NCBI RefSeq assembly: GCF_048771995.1
Contig: NC_133050.1
Span: 3,794,501 to 3,858,500, forward strand
DNA length: 64,000 bases
Reading direction: 5' to 3'
DNA from: Taeniopygia guttata
Taxonomy: Eukaryota > Chordata > Aves > Passeriformes > Estrildidae
Positions 34,125-45,408 of the stretch are shown here, piece by piece. Below the pieces are notes generated by a model. The model was given only the letters and a program-made list of their open reading frames with translations, was not told where the DNA came from and searched no databases. Both the position numbers and the translations under genes were made by a program. Every line of letters begins with the position of its first letter. The first letter of the stretch is position 1.

Positions 34125-35232
34125 GTATGATTGTTTTTCACATTTTGCTCAGTGTTGGTAAGATTTTCAACTTGGTAACTCATTTTTGCAGCATATTCTT
34201 GGGACAGGGGATCTCTTGTGTTCAGAGATCTCGACTGGAGGTGGTATGCCCTCAGGTCAACCTTGCAGTCTCTTGCCACTACATTTAGCCACTGGTTTGT
34301 TTTCCCCTGAGAAAACCTGCTAGACTTTCCTTGTTTGCATACTGGTTGATGGGATGGACTTGGACTACTCCATGCACCTAAATTCACTGCCTTGGTAGCT
34401 AAGATTTTGCTTTTGGAGTATCTAGGCACTGTCATTATCCTCTAAATTTAATTGGGAAAACCTATGCAACCTTGAGAAAGTTGCATAGAGGATTTCATAA
34501 GGTCAGCTTGGGAAACTTTGCTTGATTTAATTTTTTCTCTTGGTCGTTAATAAGTGAGTGTTGCCGCAACACAGTGTTGGGTTCTTTTCAAGGCAATCGA
34601 AAGGAAGATATTGATGTCATCTTCCCCACGGATTCCATCATTTCCCACAAAGCACAAGGTGCTTAGGTGATGTCATTTGTTATTAATGTGTTCTCAATGC
34701 TGTTTCCCCAAGGAGTCTGGTTCCAGGCAGACTCGAGGTGCACATTCCCCTTACAGGCACTCAGTGGTGCTGCCTGCAGCAGTGAGCTGAGCCAGGTACA
34801 GCCAGCTGCCCTGAGGAAAGCAGGCTCTCACCTGGCTGTGGCTGCAGTAATCTGCCTGCAGGGACTTCCCTGCCACTGCAAGTGCAGCTCTTGCTCTGCC
34901 TTAGCCTACTGCAGAGCATTTTAAACTAGCACCATGGTGGCTTTTTGCAGAGACAAAACTAAACTTCACATTTCTCATTGGGGACGTTCTGTTTCACATG
35001 TGAATGATGATTTGTGTGATTCTTGGTGGTGGTCTACACAGACCCTAAGGGAATATTTAGCATTCAGTAACTGGGGTGTGAGGACTGGCAGTAGTGAGAC
35101 AATTGTGGAACTTGGTGCTGCTTTGGCTTTAGGCTGGCACAGAGAAACTCAGGTGAGACAGGTCTGGTTGCTGCTAGGGTACAGGGTGCCTTTGCAACAT
35201 GCTCCATGCTGTACCAGTTAGGGACTGGGCTT
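34125..35232. other. Non-coding, probably intronic
   Basis: Open frames at 34667-34924 and 34934-35221 have no recognisable domain. The segment 34593-34665 is flanked by splice-like signals but does not fit the phase of the next exon. Confidence 0.3.
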
Positions 35233-35450
35233 TGTCACAGAATCAGAGAATCAGAATCAGACTTGGAAGGGATCCACAAGGATATGCAAGTGCAGCTCTG
35301 TCCCCAAGAATCCCACCAGGTGCCTGTGGAACTTGTCCAAATGTTTTCTGAGCTCTAGTGGACTTGGTACCATGAGCAGTCTTGTGGGGAGCCTGTCCCA
35401 ATGCCTGATCACCCTCTGGGTGAAGAACTCTTACCTAATTTTGATCTTAA
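35233..35450 (-). mobile_element. CR1 LINE 3' fragment
   Basis: Starts with the reversed CR1 tail (CACAGAATCAGAGAATCAGA), followed by CACCAGGTGCCTGTGGAAC-type sequence of the CR1 3' region on the minus strand. Confidence 0.75.
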
Positions 35451-35651
35451 TGCTTGCTTATGGCTTCAGGTAATTTTTGTTAGAAGTCATTCAGGGGTAT
35501 GGTTTTAGGAGGTGTTTTGTTTGAATGCTGTAGGAAGTTTCTCTATCCACATTGGATTGAACTTCTCAAAACATTAGCGGTGTCTTCACTCGACAACTGG
35601 CATGTTTACAGTGCTCTAAATAATTGAAGTGTGTGATGTTTGTGCAATTAG

Positions 35652-38600
35652 GTTTGCAGACAAATAGAGAGGCATGGTCCAAGGAACAGGAAGTGAAGAA
35701 AGGCATTAAAAATTTGACCTACATTGAAAGACTGAAGGAGCGTGTCAAGAAAGGTCAGTCTCTGTGTGTGGGATGGAAGAGACAAAGCTCCCGGATTTCT
35801 CACCAATATGCATCAAGTCTCCATCAGCCACTAAGCACGAGTTCCTGGTTTCAAACACTGCTTGCTCTGTCATATCCCCTCCCTTGACCTGCTGGCCACG
35901 TTTCACCTGATGCAGCCCAGGACACAGTTGTCTTTCTGGGCTGCCAGCACATGTTTCCAGCTCATGCCCAGCCTCTCATCCACCAGCACCCCCAGGTCCT
36001 CCCCACCTTCATCCCAGGCTCCTCATCCCATCCCAGCATCCATGCCCAGCTGGGATAGGGCATGTCCCAATCCCAAAGATGCAGCGCTTTGTACTTGGCC
36101 TTGTTGAATCTGATGAGGTTCCCAGGGCCCTACTTGCCAAGGTTCTCCATGTCCCTCTGGATTGCATCCCAAACCTCTGGTGTTGTCAAACTTGCCAAAG
36201 AAGCATTTAATCCCCCCGTCCATATCATTCTTGACATAGCTTAGTGCTTGAGCTTACAAACTGGAGAAATACAAAAACCACCATGCATATAAAGAGTTTT
36301 CCTTAAATACCTCCCCTCCAGTATCACTCCTTCACACGGTATTTTTAATGACTGTTTCTTCCTAATGCTTTACTGTCTGGATTTGTACTGATCTATACAT
36401 TCTGAACAAATAGAGTTTCCACAGTCTCGGTACTTCGTTTTGCATCAACTACCTTGATTCCTCCCACTCCCCGTTTGACAATTAATTTTCTGTTTTTTCT
36501 TTACTGAAGTGAAAATACCAGAGCTCAGGAGAGCCCCACACAGCTCTCCAGATCTTGTGCCTGACAGGAAGAGAACGATGCCCATGAACCCTGCAAAATA
36601 CATCCGGAGACTTTTCAGTGCTGTTTCTCAACGACCCATCAGAGACAGGGTGATTCATTTACTGGCTCTGAAGAATTACAAGAAGTCAGAGTTACTTACC
36701 TGCTTAGAGAGAGAGGGAGTTGTGGAAAAGGACAAGGAGTCCCTTGGAAAGATCCTTCAGGAGGTGAGATCCTGGGGCTGCTGCCAGCAATGCTAACTCT
36801 TAGCAGTCTTACTTCAGGGTTTCAATTAGAAACTAATGAGAAGCTGTTATGGTTTGACGCTGGCATAATGCTAGCGTCTTATAAAAATATAACTTACTAA
36901 TTAAATGTTGTGAAATGTGATTAAGAACAGAGTAAAGTAGGCTAAACTTAATAATAAAAGAAAAAGCTTTATTACACTATTATTACTATTATTATAAAAG
37001 GAAAAGAAAGGAAAGAAAAAAATATATAAAATTTGAAATGAAAACTTTCTAAAACATTTTTTTTTTTTTTACTTAACTCTACTAAACTCTAGCGAGACTT
37101 ATTTGGATCTTTAATTAAGTTTTCACTCTTTAATATAATTAATACTGAGTTTATTGGGGAAGAGAGGAGTCCCCCTTGCAACTATAGACTCTTAGGAAAC
37201 ACAACTGCTACCTTTTGTGTTTCTAATGTCACACGTGGCACCGCCCAGATACACTGGGTTAGTGTGACATTTTCTTTTCTATGTTACAGTGCTTTTACCA
37301 CCGGGCATGGACAGAGACTGCTTATAGGGCCCCTTTAAGGATGCTTTGTTAAGGACTACTAGGAATAACAGTCTAGTATCACAATTCGGGACTAGAGTCC
37401 CCCCCATTTTCCCCTGGGGCCGAGGGTCTAAAAGACAGAGATTGCCTTCTCTTCTTTCTGAAGATGGAGGGCATCCTCACACCCTCCTCAGCTCTCTCTC
37501 TGTCTACTCTAAAACTGGTAGTTGCTGCAGAAGGTCTTTTGGCTCACTAATGCATCCCCCTAAAATGCAGTCCCTCTTGAAAAGAAAGAGTGGTTCAGTC
37601 TATGGTAAACAAGCAGAGTCTAGCTAAAAAGCTACTCTATCATTTGCTCTTAACTTTCTTTTTTAAACATCTGAGGTTTCAAGCTGTTTTTCTTTTTTTT
37701 AAATTCAGGAGGAGTAATATTTTATAAAGCTTTTATTTTTCAGGAAGGGTTAAAAGTCTTAACTCTTAAGGATGGCTCGCTGCCCAGGCTCCAGCTCCCA
37801 CAGCCCGGCTGGGCACCTTGTGGCCCCCCCGCTCTTCTCCTTCCCTGCAACGAACTGCTGATAAAATTACCGAGTCTCTGTCTCTTTTCTCTCCTGGGAG
37901 ATAGAGAGACTCTGGGGGGAGCGGAGACATCTCAGATTTCTCCACCTTTCCATCTGCAGGGGGCCAGGTCTGGTTGCATCCCCTCCACCCTTGGGCCTAC
38001 CTCCACAGGCCGCATGGCTCCCCTCCCCCACCCAGCCCGGGCTGGGCAGGGGAGAGGTCCGTACCATGCGGTGACCGGAACCAAAGAAGGACGAGTCCTC
38101 CTGGGAATTCCGCTTTTAACTTCTCTGTGTTCTCAGAGGCGTGTCCACCTTCAATTGGTCACCCCAAGTGTCAGTATCTAAACCTGACCCCTGACTGGTG
38201 AACCTCTTCCTTCTAAAAAAAAAAATTCTCTTCCCGTGTCAAACCATGACAGAAGCTTAGGAAATGCCCTTTGCATTTTCCCATCAACTTTACTCAGTTT
38301 CCACCCAACTGCAAGTCCATGTGACAAAAAGAAAGAAACCTTCAAAACTTTGGAGGCCTTGTTGTTGTTCTTCTAGAATACCTGGCAATGATAAATTCTT
38401 TGTAATGTTGTTGCTTCTCATGCCTTATTTTAATCCTCCCTCTTTTCCTTGCACTGGTAAACTGCTTCATGAAGTAACTTCACAGGGTGAAACTCTCAAC
38501 TGGGTGAAACACTTGGCTGAGGTCCTTAAAATACCCTGGGACAAGTTTCAGAGGAGAGAATTTTGGTGGCCGCATAGGGCAGTATTTCATTTGAAGGGAC

Positions 38601-41600
38601 TTGGTGGCCTCTCAATGGTATTTGCTTCTACTGTGGGGATTGCCTTCCAGGGAAGGGTGTTCCAGGAAAATCCTACATGATAAAGATGGTGGCCCAACTT
38701 TGAACACAGAGTTGCTTTGCTGTTGTGTGAATTGAGTTGTCGACTTCCTCGGCACCTATTATTTCTCATAATTTTCCAGTTGTCCTTTTAGCGCCACTGG
38801 TATTTCTTTATTACAGCCATTCATACAATTCACATGGACTGAAGGATGCAGTGGCTGTTTCCTCCTTTTTCAATATTCCCCATCAATGTAGGCTGTTGCT
38901 GAATTATGCAAGCATTACCATATCAAGTAGCAATATTTCCTTTATAGCTACGAAACAGGTGATGATAAGACTTCAAAGCTCAGCTCCTTAGAGGGTAAGA
39001 GATGAAAAAAATGTCTCCTTTCTGTTTGTTCTTGTTAATGTTTAAGGAGATTTTGAAGGAGTATTTTCTTGTTTGCAGTGTGAACTGCCTGGAGATACTG
39101 GTTTGCATTCTGAAAGGGCTGTGTGAACAGCACTACATCCTGAAAACTGTTATTTACATTTCTTTTAACTTCATAGGGAGATGGTGGTGTTTTTTGCTAT
39201 ACGTGAAAAACCAGTAGGGAGAACTTGCTGAGCTCTTCTATTAACAACCTTCCTTCTCTTCCAACACAGCCTGAGTTCTGCTTTTAAAAAGTGAATTCCT
39301 GATTCTGGGCATCTTTGTTCCTTTTAAGCTGTTGAAGTGTAGCTCTAGGTAGGTTATCTCCTATAAGTGTTCCATAGGAAGCTGCAGTTTCCTCTGAGCA
39401 GACACTTGAGAAAGAAAAGCAGTTCTGTTTGCAGAGACAAATGCCAACATCCTGTGGTGCTTCATGGGATGATGAAAACCTGCCCCATTACAGGTCCAGG
39501 CTGTGCTCTGCCATGGCAATGTAGCTGGGTGAATCAAGAGGGCAGCATGTGTCCTCCTGAGAGTGGAAAAATATGGACTTGCTCATGGGGATGATGTTCT
39601 TCAGGTCCTACTCCTGAAAAAAGGAAAACAGAAAGGAAAAACCTGGTCTCTCCATGTATTTCAAATGTGAAGTTCTGGCATAGTGTACCTTGATTCTCAA
39701 AGCTGCGTTAAAGACCAAAAAACCTGGATCCCTGGTGCAGGGAGAGATTTTCATAGCCTCCATTTCCTCCATGTTTGCAGCAGTTTGGCATTTACTTACA
39801 TCCAAATTTCTACAGCCCAAATGGACCACACCTGTTTAATATTGTTGCCTCTTACATGACAGCTGCTTTGTTCTTCACATCAAACAAAAGTCCTGGAAAA
39901 CTGGTGCATGATTTTCTTTTCAGCTTTGCTTTAGCTCTGTACTACCAGTTTTACATCTGTAGTCTTCCTTTAGGTGCAATGAATATTGATGTTTTAAATG
40001 TCTGCCCCTAGGTAGCCAACCTGGATGCAAATGAGAATTCTTTCAGTCTGAAGGAACATTTCTTCAAAGACATTCATGTTGATTGGCCTGGCTACAGTGA
40101 AAGAGATAGAAAGACATTGGAGGTGACCCTTTTTCAGTAAGTTCAGCCAGGACAACAACCATTTCAAAAAAACCCTCTGGGAAATGAAGGTCTGTTTTTG
40201 CTGTGAGGAAAGAACAAGGACTGTTGATATTTTTGCCTTGTAACCTGAAATGCTGGACCATCCTTACAGAAAAACAGCTCCATCTCCAAATGCCACCAGC
40301 ACCAGCCAGTCACTGTCTCTGGGACCTTCTGAAAGAAATACTCCACCGACAACTGCTCAGGTATTTTGTGAATTTTTAAACATTCTCTACCATATATGAT
40401 GTTTTATCCCACTTGCTCTTGGTGTCCAAGCTGTGATATGAAGCACTAGTGTCTGTACATCATAGAAACCTGAAGTGTGTACTTCTAATGGGATTCCTGT
40501 ATACTTTTCAAGATGGTTACAATGTCAAAGCCTGCAACAAGCTTGCACCCGTGATTTGTTTGTCATGGTGCATAGGAAACTCTGCTAAGGACAAGATGTA
40601 GACATGCTTTTGGTTCCTAGCTGTGTCTGTGCAGGGTTCTTGATGATATGGCAGCTCTAGTACCTAAATCATGTTTGAAGAGAAATCTTAGGGAAGTCTA
40701 GCATAAGGACAAATTCCAGTACTGAGGCGTTTCTAGGAAACTTGTTTTTCTGTCCTAAGCAGCATTTAGGCTCCCATTTTGATTCAGGCTATCCCATGTG
40801 TGAGGAGGGGACTTGGAATCATTAGGGAATACCTTGGACTTGTCAGGCTTAAAATCAAGAGATGGCCAATACAAGGGGGCAAGGAAAAAGTTTTGAAAGA
40901 ATCTTGGAAAACCCTGCTTGAAAGGTATCTTTTCTATACCTTAAAGAATTCTCTTTAAACAGCCCTGGTTTTCCCTACCTCTTTTCCCAGCCAGAGCAGG
41001 AAGTGCTGCAGGGCCCAGCATCCTCTTATGTCCTACCTCCGTGCCTACAGCACTTCTGTCAGCAGGCTGGCACAGAGCTGTGTCTGGCAGTCCTGCTCTG
41101 AGCTGCTGATGGTGGGAGCAGTGTGTGCTTGGTAGGGAAGAGGCTGTGATCCAGGGTTTCCTCTGGAGAGCAGCAGGAATGAGACCTGCAGCCAGACTGG
41201 GGCTTCTCTCTGTTGTTATCATCTCTGCACTGGACACGCTGTGATCAGCACCGCACCAGTGGCTTCTTGGGGCCACTTTAGTGAATGGTGTGGCTGTGTG
41301 ACAGCAAGAGTAGAGTGTGTTCCTGGTGTGTCTAAGCAGAAATAGGGAGCAAGATAAAACCAACCTGAGCTCCTCATTTTGGGGAAGCCTTTGATAGAGG
41401 TGCTGAAGGGAATGTCTTTTTCCCAAAGCCATTTAGCTACAGAGCTGGAGGAGGACTTGCTGAATACTCAGGTGAGAAAGTAGGAATGAAATAGAGAACA
41501 TATTGAGCTGCAGCACCTCCTTGTATGACAGGCCGTTTTAGGTAAGAAAGGTGTGTGTTCAACCATTGCCAGGTCAGAAATGCTGCTTTTTCAAAGCAAA

Positions 41601-42061
41601 CCTAATTGGCATCATCTTTGCAGAAACGGCCTCTGGCTTCTGCCTTTATCCATCCTGTGATGACCAAGAAGCAGAGGATTGACCAAGAGCCCCATGGTAT
41701 CCAGTCAGCAGCTGGTGGCCACTCTCCTTCTTCCTTGGGCCTGCCTTCCACATCCTGCTCAACTTTGAACCTGGCTCCAAGTGTCAGCTCCATTTCCACG
41801 TCCACCTGTCAGCTCCAAGAGAAAGATAAAATTCGGACTCCATCTGGAATCCCAGCGCCTGTCAGGGTGCAGCGGAAGATTCCCAGCTCCAAAGGTGAGG
41901 AAACAGAGTTAGACAGGGTGAAAAAATCCCATCCTTTGGGTTTCGATACAATGCTTGCCATGAGCAAAGCCAAAGAGATGAGCAGAGAGTGCAGCACCCA
42001 AGCAGAAAAGGAGTCACACAATCCAAGTGCAAAGGGTATTAAACTGATGGACCACTTTTAG
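35652..42061 (+). CDS. ELL/ELL2-like elongation factor, module copy 1 (5' end missing)
   Basis: ELL proteins raise RNA polymerase II elongation rate in the nucleus as part of the super elongation complex. Exons by splice sites and phase: 35652-35753, 36510-36763, 40012-40136, 40270-40360, then 41624 to a donor at 41894 or to TAG at 42059-42061. Diagnostic matches to the ELL2 middle region: VPDRKRTMPMNPAKYIRR, SQRPIRDRVIHLLALKNY and KDKESLGKILQE in exon 36510; VDWPGYSERDRKTLE in exon 40012; KRPLASAFIHPVMTKKQRI in exon 41624. All exons are open. The ELL N-terminal domain was not found upstream and the C-terminal occludin-like domain does not follow exon 41624. Introns hold CR1 and a 1.4-kb solo LTR. 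It may be one gene with the second copy downstream. Confidence 0.75.
35860..36245 (-). mobile_element. CR1 LINE fragment shared by both ELL copies (copy 1)
   Basis: Minus-strand CR1 3' region: GCCCAGGACACAGTTGTCTT, CTCATCCACCAGCACCCCCA and CTTGGCCTTGTTGAATCTGA. The same fragment is at 42110-42385, in the equivalent intron position before the second module, so it was present before the duplication. Confidence 0.8.
36845..38251 (-). mobile_element. Solo LTR, 1,407 bp, with 5-bp target duplication
   Basis: Ends TGTTATGGTTTGACGC and GTGTCAAACCATGACA form an imperfect inverted pair of about 15 bases. It is flanked by GAAGC at 36840-36844 and 38252-38256. A 5-bp duplication is usual for ERVL (class III) and many other ERVs. 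AATAAAGC on the minus strand (near 36965) lies close to the left end, so the LTR reads leftwards. It sits in the intron between ELL-like exons 36510 and 40012. The second ELL copy lacks it, so it inserted after the duplication or was absent from the other copy. Confidence 0.85.
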
Positions 42062-42109
42062 ATATGCTTCCATTTAATTTTTTACTGGATATCCGTATGG
42101 TTTTTTAGT

Positions 42110-42385
42110 CATATCTAGCCTCCCATCCACCAGCACCTCCAAGTCCTCCCCACCTTCATCCCCAAGCCTGTCTTGCTGTCAGGGAATGTCCCAAACCCAA
42201 AGATGCAGCCCTTTGCACTTGGCCTTGTTGAATCTGATGAGGTTCCAAAGGCCCTACTTCTTGGTCCTTCCAGATGGCATCCCATGCCTCTGGTTTTGGC
42301 AAACTTGCTGAGGGTGCACCTAATCCATTCTAGAGGATGCACTTGCTGAGGGTGCACTTAGTGTCATTCTAGAGATAGCTGAATG
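42110..42385 (-). mobile_element. CR1 LINE fragment shared by both ELL copies (copy 2)
   Basis: Duplicate of the fragment at 35860-36245 (CTTGGCCTTGTTGAATCTGA, then TGCTTGAGCTTACAAACTGG at the same distance). It lies just downstream of the apparent duplication junction near 42070-42110. Confidence 0.8.
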
Positions 42386-42648
42386 CTTGAGCTTACAAAC
42401 TGGGGAAATCATATAAAAGTAAAATGCATAAAAATATTTTTTCCTAAAATCTTCCCATCCAGCATCACTCCTTTACCAGCTTTTAATGACTGTTTCTTTT
42501 TAATGCTTTACTCTTTGGATGCTTGGAGATCTGTAAATGACGGACAAATAGAGGCTCAAAAGTCTTGGTACATCCTTTTGAATCAGCTTCCTTGCCTTCT
42601 CCAAACCTCCCATTTGAACTATTTGTTTCTGGTTTTCCCTCTCTTTAG

Positions 42649-45408
42649 GAGCAAAAGCAGTGGTCAGAGGAGCCCAGCAAAGCAATTCAGGTCCTGTGCC
42701 TGAGAAGAAGAGGATGATGTCTGTGAGACTTGCAGACATTGACTGGAGCGGTTGCGCTGCTGTTTACGGCCGACCCTACAGGGACAGGGTGATTCATTTA
42801 CTTGCTCTGAGGGATTACAAGGAGCCAGAGTTACTTGCTCGGCTGCAGAGAGATGGAGTCAGGCAAAAGGACAAGGATTCCCTTGGTAAAATCCTTCAGG
42901 AGGTGAGATCGTGGAGCTTGTGCCAGCACTTCTTCCATCATGCTATTCTGCCGTTCATAATTTTTCTACTTCCATGCCTGTTTAAATTAGAGACTTTTCC
43001 AATACTCCTTCGAGTTAAGTTCCACTAGGATGACTTTCTCATAGGCTTTCATAACGCACACCCATTGAAAGATGCAGTAGATCCTTCCTTCCTTTTTAAA
43101 TATTCCCCATCCACAGAGGCTTTTGCTGAATAATGCAAACATTAATATATCCAATTGGACTAGTTCCTCTTTAGCTAGGAAAAAGCATTTTGGAACCTAG
43201 TCAAAGGACTCAAATTCAACATGGATTCACTTTCAGTTGATCCTACAGTCAATTTAAGGAACTGATTCCCTGAACCTGTGAGGTTTGTTGCTGTGTTTGC
43301 CCAGGGCACTGGCAGGGATTTTTCACCCTGAAGACATTCCCGATATAATGAGAGCCACATTTTGCCATCCCAACTCAAGTAGCCCATTTAGGTTTCTGTA
43401 GTTTGCATATATGGGCGTAATGAACATTTGTTTTCCGAAATGTCTGCCTGTAGGTTGCTGACGTGAATGCAAAGGATAATTCCTTCAGTCTGAAGGAACA
43501 TCTGTTTCCAGGCCTTCAGACTGATTGGCCTGGCTACAGCAAAACCGAGAGAGCGAATTTGAAGTTAATACTTTCTAGGTAAGTTCAGTCTTTTGGGGAA
43601 GGAAAAGAGCCTTTTCAGAAGAAAGCCCTGGGAAATGAAGCCTAGGTTCTTAGAATATGCTGAGGCAGCAGGGACCTGCCAGGATCCTGGCCCTGCACAG
43701 GACACCACAAGAATCACACCAGGTGCCCAAGAGTGCTATCCAAACACTTCCTGAAGCCTTGCTGCAGTGACCACTGGCCTGGGGAGCCTGTTGCAGTGCT
43801 CAAGCACCCTCTGGGGCATGAACGTTTTCCTGATATCCTGCCTAAAGCTCCCTCAACTCAGCTTCATACTCTTTCCTGGAGTCCTGGCACTGAAGGTCTG
43901 CAAGGAAAGGACTATGGCAGTTGACATTTAGGCCTTGTAACTTGAAATATTGGACCACCCTTACAGAAAAGCAGCTCCATCTCAGAACCCCACCAGCAGC
44001 AGCCAAGCAACATCTCCAGGGCCTTCTGAGAGAGATGCTCCAGCAAGACCTGTTCAGGTATTTTGTGCATTTTTAACATTCTGTACACTGTATTAAAGTT
44101 TCAGCAGACTTGCTGGTGGTATAAAAGGTGTGATGTGAATGTGCAGGACCAGGCCTAAGCATGGTTTGCCTCAGACATTGCAAGTGCTGTGACAGGAAGG
44201 CTGTGATGAGAAGAGAGGATCCTGCAGGGGTGGAGCAGCACTGTCCTGAGCCAAATTTCTGCTCTGCCTGAAGACTTGAGCTCAGTCCCCACCCTCAACT
44301 CATTCCCTGGAGGAGGCCTCAAAGGGCTGGCTCTGCAGGAAAAATCTCCTGTACATAAGAGGCTGCAGCAGGGTGGGGCAGATGGGGCCCTCTCTCTCTC
44401 TTGTCCCTCTGTCTCTCTGTCACTCTCATTGCTGACTCCAGCTCTGCACTATCCATGTGGCTGCACCAACACAGGAGCTACAGAATGGTGATATTTCCTC
44501 AGTCCCTGCTCTGCCTCTGTTTCTCCCCTCCCTCACTCTGCCTGGGCACACACGGCTGTCCTGTTTTACTCCATCCTCAGTTTGGAAGTTGCTGTGGCTG
44601 TGGGGAGCTTGTGGCTCTGTGTTGTGGCTTGTGAGTCAGCAGCTGTGAGAAGGTCCTTGGGAGGAGCTGAGAGATGATTGAAGGGCACTGAGCAACAGTG
44701 AGGGCTTGTTGGTAACCACTTGTGACACTCTCTTGTACAAATTCAAGGGCTTGTTAGCCAGCAGCTTTTGAGTCTGCACAGCAGGTAGCTTGCTGGATTT
44801 ACGACAGCTGCTCCCAAAAGCACAAGAGTTTCCTGACATGTGGCTGCTGTCTTTGTTCATCCTGATGAGAATTCACAACCGACCATCACACCCTGTACTC
44901 CTGGATTCTAAGAGGGAAGCACTAGTCTCGTTTTTAACACATAAAACTCTAAAACAGCCAGGTGCCTCTTCAGTAAATCATGTGGATGTTTGACAGCAAA
45001 AGCTGAGTCTGTTCCTGGTGTGTGCAAGCAGAAATTGGGACCCAGATAAAACTCACTGGACCTCCCCTTTGGGGAGGCTTTGCTGGAGCTACTGAAGGGA
45101 GTGTCTACTTCCCAAAGCCTTTTAGCAGTAGACTTGGAGAAGGACTGGCTAAGTCCTAAGATGAGAAACTAGGAATGCAATAGAGCAGATATTTACCTGG
45201 AGGTCCTCCATGTTTGACAGCTATTTTTATTTAAAAAACATGTGTTTTCAACCTTTGCCAGTTCACAAATCCTGCTTTTTTACAATGGGAGCAAAACCTG
45301 ATCTGGGTCAGAGATTAATGAACTGTTTTGTTATTGTTGTAGAAACGGCCTTGTGCTTCTGGCTTGACCAGTCCTGCGATGAGCAAGAAGTGGAGGATTG
45401 AGCAGTAG
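42649..45408 (+). CDS. ELL/ELL2-like elongation factor, module copy 2
   Basis: Second copy of the central ELL exons: 42649-42902 (254 bp), 43454-43578 (125 bp), 43967-44057 (91 bp), and 45343 to TAG at 45406-45408. The first three have exactly the lengths and phases of copy 1. Matches: VPEKKRMMSVRLADIDW, GRPYRDRVIHLLALRDY, ELLARLQRDGVRQKDKD, TDWPGYSKTERANLKL. The first exon starts in phase 1 and can accept the donor at 41894 of copy 1 (giving SSKGAKAVVRG), so the two modules can be read as one spliced protein. No equivalent of exon 35652 lies before this copy. The last exon stops after KKWRIEQ, 21 codons in, where copy 1 continues for 69 more. Either a truncated part of one gene or a decaying copy. 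Confidence 0.65.
43650..43885 (-). mobile_element. CR1 LINE 3' fragment
   Basis: Minus-strand CR1 tail region (CACACCAGGTGCCCAAGAG and CCTGGGGAGCCTGTTGCAGT). It lies in the intron between exons 43454 and 43967, where copy 1 has only 133 bp, so it inserted after the module duplication. Confidence 0.75.

Noticed and set aside
34593..34665. Additional ELL-like exon
   Set aside because: Flanked by splice-like signals, but the phase does not fit the exon at 35652 and the peptide does not resemble ELL.
41895..42061. Coding extension of the ELL-like exon to TAG as the true end of the gene
   Set aside because: Not fully rejected: it is open but resembles no ELL sequence, and a strong donor at 41894 fits the next module. 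Kept as an alternative only.
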